Origin: Psychrobacillus sp. NEAU-3TGS
Lineage (GTDB): Bacteria > Bacillota > Bacilli > Bacillales_A > Planococcaceae
Direction of reading: 5' to 3'
Length of the DNA stretch: 64,000 nucleotides
NCBI RefSeq assembly: GCF_029955155.1
Contig: NZ_JAPNOZ010000012.1
Span: 372,001-436,000, forward strand
The notes below the pieces were generated by a model. It saw nothing but the letters and a program-made list of their open reading frames with translations. It was not told where the DNA came from and searched no databases. A program made the translations under genes and the position numbers. This document shows positions 8,763-17,557 of the stretch, piece by piece. Positions within the stretch are counted from its first letter, which is position 1. Each line of letters starts with the position of its first letter.

Positions 8763-8963
8763 TTATAGTTTAGTTACATTTGCAGCTTGTGGTCCGCGGT
8801 TACCTTCTACCACTTCAAATTCTACTTTTTGTCCTTCTTCAAGTGATTTAAATCCTTCACCTTGAATAGCAGAGAAGTGTACGAATACATCGTTTTCTCC
8901 TTCTACTTCGATAAATCCAAATCCTTTTTCTGCGTTAAACCATTTTACTGTACCTTGTTTCAT
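8763..8963 (-). CDS. csp: Cold-shock protein (CspB/CspD family)
   Basis: A complete 66-residue single cold-shock domain. RNP1 is KGFGFIEV (residues 13-20) and RNP2 is VFVHFSAI (26-33), the RNA/ssDNA-binding face, with [11 protein letters not shown] and the terminal GPQAANV typical of Bacillus Csp proteins. It acts as an RNA chaperone and transcription antiterminator at low temperature. Ribosome site GGAGG is 7 bases before ATG. A promoter at 9102-9129 gives an approximately 130-nt leader containing competing stems, which points to post-transcriptional temperature control as in other csp genes. Confidence 0.95.
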   Translation of the reverse strand: MKQGTVKWFNAEKGFGFIEVEGENDVFVHFSAIQGEGFKSLEEGQKVEFEVVEGNRGPQAANVTKL

Positions 8964-8989
8964 GTTATTACCTCCAAAAAATATTAATC

Positions 8990-9066
8990 AATATGTGATA
9001 AACAAAAATTCACATATTCCATGAAGTACCGACATCACATCGATCACTACATAGGATATGTGAATT
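8990..9066 (-). promoter_or_regulatory. Structured csp 5' leader with alternative stems
   Basis: In the minus-strand transcript the segment at 9009-9020 (AATATGTGAA type) can pair either with the upstream arm at 9054-9066 (about 12 bp, loop near 33 nt) or with the downstream arm at 8990-8998 (about 9 bp, small loop). The two pairings share the same middle strand, so they exclude each other. The ribosome site lies about 20 bases beyond the downstream arm. Confidence 0.5.
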
Positions 9067-9101
9067 ACAAATACTGTTTCTCACTTTAAATTGTTAACTA
9101 A

Positions 9102-9129
9102 AGTATAACAGTTGGATAAATATAGTCAA
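9102..9129 (-). promoter_or_regulatory. SigA-type promoter of csp
   Basis: Minus-strand TTGACT (9124-9129) and TATACT (9102-9107) with a 16-bp spacer. Expected transcription start is near 9095. Confidence 0.65.
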
Positions 9130-9146
9130 CAAGTTTTTTTATAATT

Positions 9147-9434
9147 CTAAATCGTTTGCTTCATACTATTCCAAATGACTCCATGATAGATTTGCAAATC
9201 ATCTTCACAGGATTCACAGTAACATTGCTCTTTTATTGACCAAAATGCCCAATACTTATCTCCTTTTACTTGTTCTTTTGGAAACTTCGCTCGAAATTCA
9301 TCCAACATCTTATTTAAATATTGCAGTGCTTCTTCCTCTTGATCGAAGGTCATTTTTTTTACTATATGCTCTTCCCAACCTTCAAATGCCCACCAAGGTT
9401 CGTAATCTGCTTTCATATAAATAACTTCAAACAT
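9147..9434 (-). CDS. DUF1033 family protein
   Basis: A 95-residue soluble protein beginning MFEVIYMKADYEPWW and containing FEGWEEHI, a central helical Glu-rich part and a C-terminal CESCEDDLQIYHGVIW segment, as in DUF1033 proteins of Bacillales. Function unknown. The CxSC pair may bind a metal or form a disulfide. I start it at ATG 9434, six bases after AGAGGCG; an upstream in-frame ATG at 9452 lies before that ribosome site. It stands alone between csp and the acylphosphatase gene. Confidence 0.7.
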   Translation of the reverse strand: MFEVIYMKADYEPWWAFEGWEEHIVKKMTFDQEEEALQYLNKMLDEFRAKFPKEQVKGDKYWAFWSIKEQCYCESCEDDLQIYHGVIWNSMKQTI

Positions 9435-9591
9435 ACATATCGCCTCTAACATTTATTGTTAACTCATATTGTACTGGTTCGACAAAAAAAGTCTACTCAA
9501 ATGACTTATTAAGTCAAAGAATTGAAAATAAGCGCAATATCAGTTAAGTTATAGTTAATACATTTTATGAAATGTTAAAGGAGAAGATGAG

Positions 9592-9873
9592 TTGAAAAAG
9601 CGAGCGCATATTCTTATGCATGGCGATGTAGATGGAGTTGGCTTTCGATTTCTAGTAAAACAAAAAGCACAATCACTTAGTTTAAAAGGTTATTGTATGC
9701 AAAATGAACAAAAAGATATCATCATCGATATAGAAGGCGATTTAAATCGTTTAGATGAATTTATAGAGTATATTCAAAAAGGCGTATCCCCTTTATCTAA
9801 AGATAATGCTTTTGAAATTGAACTATTTGATCATCTTAAAGGGTATACAAAAATGGAATCTGATATCGTCTAA
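9592..9873 (+). CDS. acyP: Acylphosphatase
   Basis: A 93-residue protein of the ferredoxin-like acylphosphatase fold, hydrolysing carboxyl-phosphate bonds such as acetyl phosphate. The GDVDGVGFRFLV segment carries the phosphate-binding loop and catalytic Arg19 (GxVxGVGFR), and the Asn of MQNEQKDIII takes the place of the second catalytic residue. The usual NxxDGxV turn is altered to NEQKDI, a mild departure. The start is TTG with AAGGAG eight bases before it. Length is normal for the family. Confidence 0.85.
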   Translation: MKKRAHILMHGDVDGVGFRFLVKQKAQSLSLKGYCMQNEQKDIIIDIEGDLNRLDEFIEYIQKGVSPLSKDNAFEIELFDHLKGYTKMESDIV

Positions 9874-9945
9874 ACCTTTAGGAAAATGAAACCTTCTTCT
9901 CTTTCATTCGTATATTATATTGTAGACAAAAGGAGGTAGCCTATA

Positions 9946-10620
9946 ATGACTGAAGTAATGAATACTGTCATTCGTCATTTTATCAATATACCCATTATGT
10001 TCATATCTTGGTTTGTATTCTTTTTTACTTTCGATATTGGATACTTTATCAGCTCAGCTCTTGCGCTTGGAGTGTACTTCGTATCGAATTTTACTATTAA
10101 AAAGCTACAACATCGAAGAATTATGAAGAAACATCAACTTACTCATTCTGAGTATTTCCATATACAACAACAACTCAAAGAAGCGAAAGCAAAAATCCGT
10201 ACGCTAAATAGCCATTATTTAAGAGTACGTTCCTTTAGCTCATTTAAACAATTATTTGATATGAATAGATTAGCAAAAAGAATTATTGCCTTAGTAAAAG
10301 AAAATCCACGTAAGTTTTATCAAGTAGAAAAGTTTTTCTATGCACACTTAGATTCGGCTGTAGAGCTCACTTCAAAATATACACTTTTAGTGTCACAGCC
10401 GATGAAAAACCATGATTTAAAAATTGCTTTAGCGGATACTCGTGAAACATTGGAATCGATGAATTCCATTATGGAGGACGATCTAAAAGATGTACTAGCT
10501 TCCGATATTGAGCACCTAAAAATGGAACTAGATTTCGCTAAACTTTCCGTACGTAAAAAGGAACAACCTTTATATTTAGAAGGAGAATCAGAAAATGAGC
10601 GAACAACGAGCAAATACTAG
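9946..10620 (+). CDS. xpaC: XpaC-like membrane protein
   Basis: A 224-residue protein with two adjacent N-terminal transmembrane helices (about 15-50) and a long cytoplasmic helical part containing HLTHSEYFHIQQQLKEAKAKI-like and VKENPRKFYQVEKFFYAHLDSA segments typical of XpaC (named for 5-bromo-4-chloroindolyl phosphate hydrolysis in B. subtilis; true role unclear). Its 3' end overlaps the telA start by 26 bp, so the two are translationally coupled, as in the xpaC-yaaN pair of Bacillus. AAGGAGG ribosome site precedes the ATG. Confidence 0.85.
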   Translation: MTEVMNTVIRHFINIPIMFISWFVFFFTFDIGYFISSALALGVYFVSNFTIKKLQHRRIMKKHQLTHSEYFHIQQQLKEAKAKIRTLNSHYLRVRSFSSFKQLFDMNRLAKRIIALVKENPRKFYQVEKFFYAHLDSAVELTSKYTLLVSQPMKNHDLKIALADTRETLESMNSIMEDDLKDVLASDIEHLKMELDFAKLSVRKKEQPLYLEGESENERTTSKY

Positions 10621-11785
10621 TGATGATTTATTAATGGATGAATTATTAGCAAGCCCATTTGAAATAAACACGGCGAAACCACAAGCTGTAACTACAGCGG
10701 ATGAGCCAGCAGCACCTACAAAACTAATTGATCGGCTGTCTGAAGCGGAGCAACAAAAAGCAAAGCAATTGGCAAACCAAATACCTGCTGGTAATTACGA
10801 AGCAATTCTAACATATGGTGCGAACGCACAAACTGAACTTTCTCGATTCTCTCATCAAATGTTAGATCATGTACAGAAAAAAGATATCGGTCCTATTGGT
10901 GATATTTTAGGTGACCTGATGAACAAGCTTTCAGATATCAATCCGGAAGAATTAACGACACAAAAAAAATCAGGGATCAAACGATTATTTAACCGAGTAA
11001 ACCGTTCTGTTCAAGAAATGATGACCAAATACCAAAAACTAAGCACTCAAATTGATCGGATCGGAATACAACTAGAACATTCAAAACGTGGACTTGTAGA
11101 AGACGTGCATATGTTAGATAAATTATACGATCAAAACAAAACGTATTTCCAAGCACTAAATGTATATATTGCTGCTGCGGAAGTAAAAAAAGAAGAAATT
11201 CTGAATGTCACAATTCCTGAGTTGCGACGCAAGGCGGAAGAATCGAATGATCAAATGGCTTATCAAGAAGTCAATGATATGGCGCAATTTGTCGACCGTT
11301 TAGAAAAACGCATGTACGATCTACAATTATCTCGCCAAATTACGATTCAAAGCGCACCGCAAATACGTATGATTCAACAAACCAATCAAACATTAGCAGA
11401 AAAGATCCAATCTTCCATTATGACCTCTATCCCACTTTGGAAAAACCAAATTGCGATTGCATTAACATTAAATCGTCAGCAAAAAGCAGTGGAAGCTCAA
11501 AAACAAGTAACAAAAACAACCAATGATTTACTTTTGAAAAATTCAGAAATGCTGAAAGTGAATAGCATTGAAACAGCTAAAGAAAATGAACGTGGTATCG
11601 TGGAAATAGAGACATTAAAGAAAACGCAAGAAAACCTACTGCAAACAATCGAAGAAACAATGCGTATTCAAGCAGATGGTAGAGTAAAACGAAAAGCTGC
11701 TGAAATTGAAATCGGGCGCATGGAAGAGGAATTAAAACAACGTCTTCTATTAATTGCTGACCAATCCAAAAACCGTCCTTCTTAA
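10595..11785 (+). CDS. telA: TelA/YaaN family protein (toxic anion resistance)
   Basis: A 396-residue, almost wholly helical soluble protein with an acidic, flexible N-terminus (to about 45) and then the TelA domain. Landmarks are IDRIGIQLEHSKRGLVEDVHMLDKLYDQN, YIAAAEVKKEE and NQTLAEKIQSSIMTSIPLWKNQIAIAL. Members have been tied to tellurite resistance, and to lantibiotic or cell-envelope stress tolerance in Firmicutes; the mechanism is uncertain. Its ATG follows AAGGAG by nine bases and lies inside the end of xpaC. A shared terminator follows directly. Confidence 0.9.
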   Translation: MSEQRANTSDDLLMDELLASPFEINTAKPQAVTTADEPAAPTKLIDRLSEAEQQKAKQLANQIPAGNYEAILTYGANAQTELSRFSHQMLDHVQKKDIGPIGDILGDLMNKLSDINPEELTTQKKSGIKRLFNRVNRSVQEMMTKYQKLSTQIDRIGIQLEHSKRGLVEDVHMLDKLYDQNKTYFQALNVYIAAAEVKKEEILNVTIPELRRKAEESNDQMAYQEVNDMAQFVDRLEKRMYDLQLSRQITIQSAPQIRMIQQTNQTLAEKIQSSIMTSIPLWKNQIAIALTLNRQQKAVEAQKQVTKTTNDLLLKNSEMLKVNSIETAKENERGIVEIETLKKTQENLLQTIEETMRIQADGRVKRKAAEIEIGRMEEELKQRLLLIADQSKNRPS

Positions 11786-11797
11786 CGAAGGACGGTT
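11771..11797. terminator. Bidirectional terminator between telA and the VWA gene
   Basis: AACCGTCCTTC (11771-11781) pairs perfectly with GAAGGACGGTT (11787-11797) around a TTAAC loop. It overlaps the telA stop codon. Confidence 0.8.
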
Positions 11798-11798
11798 A

Positions 11799-13682
11799 TT
11801 AATTACTTTTTACAACATGATGAAGCATTTTACGAAGTAACCTTAAAGTCTCATCCGAAAACTTTTCTAGCGATGCTGCAGCAGCTGTTTTCTTTCCAAA
11901 TATTAGTCGGAACAAATCTAATTGCTCTTCTGTTGCTTCCCTATCATTCAAGAACAAATGAAGAACCGATATATGTTTACGCTCAAGCTCTACTACAGCC
12001 TCCGCAGTATCCATAATCCCATTTTGCGCATAACCAAATGCAGAGGGTTCACCGTCTGAAAAGACGAGCAAAAATTTATGTGCTTCGACCCGACTCTCTA
12101 ATCTTTTTCCCATCCATCTAATTGCAAAACCATCTCGGTTGTCTTCGTGTGCTTCTATAGAGAGTATGTTCAAACCGCTATCCTTTACACCGTCTTCGAG
12201 CTTATGAATCCATTCAAATGTATTTGGTTGCTTTGAATCCGAAGCTTCAAATGCATCCTCATAATGCAATACAATCTCATGCGAAATTTTTAATTGTCTA
12301 AGCACATCATGGAATAATAGAACTGCTTTTTTTGTTTCATCCAGTTTGTCCTGCATAGATGCAGATCCGTCAACTAGCAAGCCAAAAACTGCATTTAACT
12401 GAGTACTTGGTGCATTCTTTTTATAAAAAGGCTTTGGTCTTTCTTCTGTCCAAAGTGTAGTTAGATTAGATGATAGTCTTCCTTTTGACAGATTCAACCG
12501 TTTGTCTACCTTTTTTTGTTCCATTCGTTTTTTCATTTCTTGCACGAAAGCTCTCACAAACGGTGCTTGCTCTTGTCGATAAGCTTGAAGCAACAGTTTG
12601 TTTTCGCCCGTGGTAGTCCCATCTATTCGTTTTTCTTCATATTCCACATGCAGATGTTCTTTTCCAAACGTTTTTCCTGCTTGTTTCTTGTCACTTGATT
12701 TTTCTTCTTTATATTCCGTAACTACATTTTCTCTGCTGTCGCCAGATGACCTACCTTGTCCGATTTGAGTAATCTCATGTCCCTCTCGCCCTTCTTGTGA
12801 AGCGACATTTTGATCCGCTACCCCATCTCTTCCATGCTCGAGTTCATATTGCAGATGTACTCCATCTTCTTGTTCATTTTCACGATGCCAAGATTGGAAA
12901 ATCTCTTCTATCGTTTCTTTAATACCATCTTCTCCTACAAGAGTGTCTTTCGTGCCTTGATGATAATGAAAATCAACGCTAGGTAGGTTGGACGCAGAAA
13001 GAATAGCATAATATTCGTGTAACGAGTCTTCATTTATATACTCTTGCAGCAAGTAGTACAACTGGTAGACGAGATCAAGAGAGTCCTGTGTATTCACGCT
13101 TTCATAAGCTTTCTGAATGATAGTATTTGCTAACTGAAAGTTTTCTGGGCCTTTAACGTGCATAGTCCCTTCATACAAACCAATATAAACATAGCTAATA
13201 AATGCATCAGCGAAAAATCCCTTCTGACTATTTACGAGTAATTGTTGTTTATGAAATGCTAAATAGGTTTGTATTCTGGAACGGAAGATTTTAACCGTAC
13301 CTACTCTTTCTTTCTGAATCATCTCCATTAACCGAAACTCTTCTAAGCAAAATAAGAGCTGGTCTAATAGCTTAGAAAGATGATTTGGTTTTTCCTTCAA
13401 AAACTCCATCCATGCTTGAACGTTAAAATGCTTCCAAAATCCTCCTGCTAATAAATAAATATCGGATAATCTTCCCGCATGCATAATTGTATCTTCACGG
13501 TGCCTCCAAAATACACTGAGCGAAATTGTTTGGTCAGCAGGTTGAAATTCAATAAGCTTTCGTTCATTGACAAGAATATTCGTGTTTTTAGACAATGCTT
13601 TGGCTATATTTTCATAGTGCATTAATTTTCGAGCATCGATTGTTTCATTATTAAATTGGATAAAACGATTTACAGAAGTCAT
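11799..13682 (-). CDS. VWA-domain protein (YojO/CobT-like) partner of the MoxR ATPase
   Basis: A 627-residue cytoplasmic protein. The N-terminal 250 residues are helical; an acidic, low-complexity middle (about 265-340) follows, then a C-terminal von Willebrand A domain whose MIDAS motif reads VDGSASM (about residue 439) with later conserved SDGEPS. It lies 9 bp downstream of a MoxR-type AAA+ gene, the usual arrangement (YojN/YojO in B. subtilis), where the VWA protein is thought to act as adaptor for metal insertion or complex remodelling. The client is unknown; none of the neighbouring genes is an obvious target. Confidence 0.88.
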   Translation of the reverse strand: MTSVNRFIQFNNETIDARKLMHYENIAKALSKNTNILVNERKLIEFQPADQTISLSVFWRHREDTIMHAGRLSDIYLLAGGFWKHFNVQAWMEFLKEKPNHLSKLLDQLLFCLEEFRLMEMIQKERVGTVKIFRSRIQTYLAFHKQQLLVNSQKGFFADAFISYVYIGLYEGTMHVKGPENFQLANTIIQKAYESVNTQDSLDLVYQLYYLLQEYINEDSLHEYYAILSASNLPSVDFHYHQGTKDTLVGEDGIKETIEEIFQSWHRENEQEDGVHLQYELEHGRDGVADQNVASQEGREGHEITQIGQGRSSGDSRENVVTEYKEEKSSDKKQAGKTFGKEHLHVEYEEKRIDGTTTGENKLLLQAYRQEQAPFVRAFVQEMKKRMEQKKVDKRLNLSKGRLSSNLTTLWTEERPKPFYKKNAPSTQLNAVFGLLVDGSASMQDKLDETKKAVLLFHDVLRQLKISHEIVLHYEDAFEASDSKQPNTFEWIHKLEDGVKDSGLNILSIEAHEDNRDGFAIRWMGKRLESRVEAHKFLLVFSDGEPSAFGYAQNGIMDTAEAVVELERKHISVLHLFLNDREATEEQLDLFRLIFGKKTAAAASLEKFSDETLRLLRKMLHHVVKSN

Positions 13683-13691
13683 TTATATCCC

Positions 13692-14555
13692 TCACTTTAT
13701 CCAGGAAGAAGCTAATTCCAATACAAGATTCTTCTCTTGCTCATCCTCTAATTTCTCCGCTATTGCATATGTGATCGCCCTCATTGGTTCCATATATTGT
13801 GCAAGTTCCGTTGCATCAAGCAAGCTACGAATAGAAGCGGCTTCTTCTGAAAGTAGTCCTTGTTTTACTTGTTCCATTAAATCCTCAGCTAAATTTAACA
13901 TAACAGTTATTAACTGCTTAGGAGCTGTTGGAAAAATTTCGTTCCAAAGATTCGAAAGTAGTTCTCCTGAAATATATGGGACAGAAAAGGATACAAAACG
14001 ATTTTTTAGCGCTTCATTCATCGGCGTTGTCCCTATATACCCTTCATTAATGGCAGCGATGACTGAAAAGTCTGGATGTGCTTGAATCACTTCTCCAGTG
14101 AAAGGATTTGTAAGCATTCTTCTATAATCCAATACGCTATGTAAAATTGGTAGTGTCTCCGCTTTTGCCATATTAATCTCATCTATATATAAAATATGTC
14201 CTTTTTTCATTGCTTCAATGACAGGACCTTCCACAAACTCAATAGCATTTGTTCCATCTTTTAATACAATTGTTTTAAATCCTAGTAGTGCCTCGGCATC
14301 TAGGTCAACCGAGCAATTAATGCTTTGGACTGGTTGATGGAAATAGTGAGATACTGTTTCGGCGAGTTTTGTTTTTCCAGCTCCGGTAGGTCCCTTTAAC
14401 AGGACAGGCTTTTTCAATGAAATAGCAATGAGTACGTCATTGAATAGATCATTATTCGGCGATAAATATCCACCTTTCCCTATCAGCTGACAATCTTCTT
14501 GACTATGTATTCTATTTAAACGAATTTGTTGTTCGTTTATTGTTAACTCTGTCAT
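13692..14555 (-). CDS. MoxR family AAA+ ATPase (YojN-like)
   Basis: A 287-residue AAA+ ATPase. Walker A is GPTGAGKTKL (about 55-64), Walker B is GHILYIDEINMA (about 115-126), and sensor and arginine-finger regions follow in the AINEGYIGTTPMNEALKNRF block typical of MoxR/CbbQ-type chaperones. It probably uses ATP to remodel a protein complex together with the VWA protein encoded immediately downstream. The start ATG has AAGGAG six to seven bases away. The upstream hairpin at 14581-14604 separates it from the small gene at 14659. Confidence 0.9.
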   Translation of the reverse strand: MTELTINEQQIRLNRIHSQEDCQLIGKGGYLSPNNDLFNDVLIAISLKKPVLLKGPTGAGKTKLAETVSHYFHQPVQSINCSVDLDAEALLGFKTIVLKDGTNAIEFVEGPVIEAMKKGHILYIDEINMAKAETLPILHSVLDYRRMLTNPFTGEVIQAHPDFSVIAAINEGYIGTTPMNEALKNRFVSFSVPYISGELLSNLWNEIFPTAPKQLITVMLNLAEDLMEQVKQGLLSEEAASIRSLLDATELAQYMEPMRAITYAIAEKLEDEQEKNLVLELASSWIK

Positions 14556-14580
14556 AGTATTTTGGTCTCCTTATGAAAAA

Positions 14581-14604
14581 AATCCGATGAATGTTCATCG
14601 GATT
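14581..14604 (-). terminator. Terminator after the 65-residue protein gene
   Basis: AATCCGATGAA (14581-14591) and TTCATCGGATT (14594-14604) form a near-perfect hairpin flanked by A and T runs. On the minus strand it ends the gene at 14659-14856; it could also work on the plus strand. Confidence 0.8.
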
Positions 14605-14658
14605 TTTTATCCCGCATTAACTGCCCAATCAGTGTGAAAGTCCTACACTGATTTCACT

Positions 14659-14856
14659 TTATTGAAAATATTCTTTGTAAAAGCCGCCGACTTTTCCAGT
14701 GTTGTCGACAACAAATAGAAACTCTTCTGTTTCATTTTTCACTTCATATGTTTTTCCGACAGTTAGTACATTGCTTACTAAGAATTTTTTTGCATCAGTC
14801 GAAACACATGTCACGGTTTTGATCGTTGGCTTTGTAGTCCAGCTTGTATGTATCAT
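14659..14856 (-). CDS. Small conserved Bacillales protein (DUF6501-like)
   Basis: A 65-residue protein starting MIHTSW with the block CVSTDAKKFLVSNVLTVGKTYE, followed by VKNETEEFLFVVDNTGKVGGFYKEYF. It looks like a small beta-barrel (SH3-like) protein found across Bacillales; I associate it with DUF6501 from memory, which needs a profile search. The start is ATG at 14856, eight bases after AGGAAG; a GTG three codons earlier overlaps the ribosome site. Function unknown. Confidence 0.65.
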   Translation of the reverse strand: MIHTSWTTKPTIKTVTCVSTDAKKFLVSNVLTVGKTYEVKNETEEFLFVVDNTGKVGGFYKEYFQ

Positions 14857-14942
14857 GTTATCCACTTCCTTTTATTATAGTATACGAAAGTATACTTTAT
14901 AATTCAATCTGTTAGCTGTTATTATTGCTTTTCAATAAAGAA

Positions 14943-14985
14943 AAGTTTGAGCAGCTTCTTTATAATGAAGAAACTGCTCAAACTT
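14943..14985 (-). terminator. Terminator of the S-box sulfur operon
   Basis: AAGTTTGAGCAG (14943-14954) pairs with CTGCTCAAACTT (14974-14985), with extra TTCTT/AAGAA pairs inside. T-rich sequence follows on the minus strand, 12 bp after the last gene of the operon. Confidence 0.85.
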
Positions 14986-14996
14986 ACTAAATAAAA

Positions 14997-16196
14997 CTAT
15001 ACATTTATTTCTTCTTTGACACTCTTTGATAATAAAGAAGCTGCTAATTGCTCTATAATTAAATCATCTGGCGGAGGATTAAAAGCTGCACATTGTACAT
15101 CTCTGAACAGTCTTTCTAACTTATTACCTTTTGCAATACTCCTCCCGCCAACAATCCTCATCGCTTTTGCAACTATCTCCACGGCATTGTTGCAAATTAC
15201 GTGTTTGGCCATATTCACATCATTTGCTGGCTCATTTTTTAATGATGAGTCTTGTTCGAATCTACTGGCTATCGAATACAATAGATGACGAGCTGTTTGG
15301 TATAATAACTCTATTTCTCCAAGCTTTTGTCGAATATGCGCTGCTTCAGAAATATAGTCTTGCAAACTATGTGAATACGTATTTTTGGCGAAATCTACAG
15401 CATAATCCCTTGCCGCTCCAGCTATACCTAAATACACTGCAGGAATTTCTAGTGAATATACCCGTCCATCTGCTAGAAATCGATTAGGTTTAGATGCATC
15501 CAGTTTAGCTAATAGGTCTGACTCAGGAACGAATACATTGTGTAAAATAATATCATGACTTCCTGTCGCCCGCATGCCTAATGCATTCCATGTATTAATT
15601 ACTTCTACTTGCTCATTTTTGGTTATTAAAAACTCTGCAGTGACATTCTCTTCTTCAATATAAGCTGTAATAGAAAAATGGTTTAAGATTGGAGCCAATG
15701 AAGCAAATGCCTTTTCCCCCGTTATAATATAACCACCTTTAGTTTTGCGAGCAATTGTACCTGGTTTTCCACCTCTTGATAAGTTTCCTTTTCCTCGCTC
15801 CGTACTAAGGATATTTATCAGAGAACCGTTTTCCACTGCAGCATGACAAATTCTTTCAAATGCTTCTTCTGGCCACGATAATGTTTCACGGACATTTAAA
15901 AAGGTTAACAAGTGCCAACCTACAGAAAGTGCTGTAGATGCATCAGCTTTTCCAAGCTGTTCCTGTATGAGTAGCATCTCATATAACGAGATTTCATCCC
16001 CACCATACTTTCTAGGAACAGTTAGTTTAAAAAAACCTTTTCTTTCAAGCAAATCAAAATGCTCAAACGGAAATTCGCCAAGCTCATCATACTTTGCGGC
16101 AGTTTTATCTATTTCTGCTGCCAACCGCTTGGCATAGTCGACAAGTTCCGCTTCTCGTTTATTTCGAACGAATAAATCATCGCTAAATCTTGTCAT
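14997..16196 (-). CDS. SfnB/DszC-like flavin-dependent monooxygenase (acyl-CoA dehydrogenase fold)
   Basis: A 399-residue protein of the acyl-CoA dehydrogenase fold. The helical N-domain has FKLTVPRKYGGDEISLYE, the middle beta domain has ITGEKAFASLAP and NTWNALGMRATGSHD, and the C-domain ends with the flavin-contacting VGGRSIAKGNKLERLFRDV. The catalytic Glu of true acyl-CoA dehydrogenases is not evident, and the context (downstream of metQNI genes and a two-component-type monooxygenase) fits the SfnB/DszC group that oxygenates organosulfur compounds with reduced flavin. It overlaps the upstream gene by 4 bp. The exact substrate cannot be read from sequence. Confidence 0.78.
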   Translation of the reverse strand: MTRFSDDLFVRNKREAELVDYAKRLAAEIDKTAAKYDELGEFPFEHFDLLERKGFFKLTVPRKYGGDEISLYEMLLIQEQLGKADASTALSVGWHLLTFLNVRETLSWPEEAFERICHAAVENGSLINILSTERGKGNLSRGGKPGTIARKTKGGYIITGEKAFASLAPILNHFSITAYIEEENVTAEFLITKNEQVEVINTWNALGMRATGSHDIILHNVFVPESDLLAKLDASKPNRFLADGRVYSLEIPAVYLGIAGAARDYAVDFAKNTYSHSLQDYISEAAHIRQKLGEIELLYQTARHLLYSIASRFEQDSSLKNEPANDVNMAKHVICNNAVEIVAKAMRIVGGRSIAKGNKLERLFRDVQCAAFNPPPDDLIIEQLAASLLSKSVKEEINV

Positions 16197-17536
16197 TGCT
16201 TCACCTTTCCCCCCACAAAGCGATTCACCGGTTTTCTTAAACCCAGATGATCTCTTAATGTTTCCCCCTCATAATCCTCCCGATATATTCCTCTTTGCTG
16301 TAAAATAGGAACTACTTTTTCAACGAAGTCTTCTAAATCACGTGGCAATAAAGGAAATTGAATCATAAAACCATCTGCCGCTTTTTCAATAAACCATTTT
16401 TCCATTTCATCTGCTACTTGTTCAGCTGTTCCAACGAAGCCATCTCGTTTTCCTGCACCAAATAATCTCCCATACAATTCTCCAACCTTTAAATTTTCTT
16501 CCTTAATAATTTTCATGAACTCATTTACCTGACTTTGAATACTATTTGACTTAGGAAACTCCACTTCTATAGCTGGAGTATCTAAACTGTAATTTGAAAA
16601 ATCTACATTCCCCATATAACCAGATACAAATTTCAGACCTTCAAATGGATCTATTAAATTTTGAAGCTCTGTATACTTCGCAATAGCTTCTGCTTCTGTA
16701 TCTCCAATAATGGGGGAAATACCTTGTAAAATAAGTAAATCATCTTCGGAACGATGAAACTCATTCAATTGTGCCTTCAACTTTTTATAATGCGTTTTCC
16801 CTACTTCTAAATTGTCCCAATGTACAAAAACTACTTCAGCAGTTCGAGCGGCTAGACGTTGACCTGGCTTTGAAGCACCTGCTTGCACGACAACAGGCTG
16901 ACCTTGCTTAGAACGTGCAATATTTAACGGACCCTTTACTGAGAAATATTCTCCTTTGTAATTAATTTCATGTACCTTTTCACGATCGTAAAATTGACCT
17001 GTTTCTTTGTTGTAAACAAAAGCATCGTCTTCCCAAGAATCCCATAGGCCTTTTACTACGTCTATAAACTCTTCCGCTCTTTCATACCGATGATCATGTT
17101 CCCAATGTTTCTTGCGGCTAAAATTTTGGGCCGTTTCTCCTGTTGCATCCGCCGTTGTTACAAGATTCCAAGCTGCACGACCACCACTTATATGATCTAC
17201 GGAAGAAACTTGACGGGCTAATACATACGGTTCGCTATAAGTAGACGATGCAGTTGCACCTAACCCAATTTTCTCTGTAGCTGCTGCAAGTGCCGTAATT
17301 TGAATGATCGGATCTAAGCGATTTAATATTTGCGGATGCGAATCATGGTTGATAGCCAAACTATCCGCTACAAATGCGATATCAAACTTGCCTCGTTCTG
17401 CCATATTCGCTAGATTCTGAAGTTGTTTAATATCAATGCTTGCATTAGGATTTGAACTAGGATGTTTCCAAGATGCAACATGCATCCCAGTACCTATTAA
17501 ATAAGCTGCTAATTTAATTTGACGTTTCCCAACCAT
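16193..17536 (-). CDS. LLM-class flavin-dependent monooxygenase (NtaA/SnaA/DszA family)
   Basis: A 447-residue TIM-barrel protein of the bacterial luciferase superfamily, NtaA/SnaA/DszA/DmoA branch. Landmarks are WKHPSSNPNASID, AERGKFDIAFVAD, GLGATASSTYSEPYVLARQ, SSVDHISGGRAAWNLVTT and QAGASKPGQRLAAR. Such enzymes use FMNH2 from a separate reductase to oxygenate nitrogen or sulfur compounds. Located between a MetQ lipoprotein gene and an SfnB-like gene in an S-box operon, it most likely helps release sulfur from an imported organosulfur compound. No flavin reductase gene is seen in the window. Confidence 0.85.
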   Translation of the reverse strand: MVGKRQIKLAAYLIGTGMHVASWKHPSSNPNASIDIKQLQNLANMAERGKFDIAFVADSLAINHDSHPQILNRLDPIIQITALAAATEKIGLGATASSTYSEPYVLARQVSSVDHISGGRAAWNLVTTADATGETAQNFSRKKHWEHDHRYERAEEFIDVVKGLWDSWEDDAFVYNKETGQFYDREKVHEINYKGEYFSVKGPLNIARSKQGQPVVVQAGASKPGQRLAARTAEVVFVHWDNLEVGKTHYKKLKAQLNEFHRSEDDLLILQGISPIIGDTEAEAIAKYTELQNLIDPFEGLKFVSGYMGNVDFSNYSLDTPAIEVEFPKSNSIQSQVNEFMKIIKEENLKVGELYGRLFGAGKRDGFVGTAEQVADEMEKWFIEKAADGFMIQFPLLPRDLEDFVEKVVPILQQRGIYREDYEGETLRDHLGLRKPVNRFVGGKVKQ

Positions 17537-17557
17537 TTTGAACTCTCCTTCATTCTT

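Noticed and set aside
12516-12698. Plus-strand frame inside the VWA gene
   Set aside because: Wholly antisense to a convincing gene and of low-complexity composition; the same applies to the other long antisense frames in msrB, odhA, cobW and the chemoreceptor.
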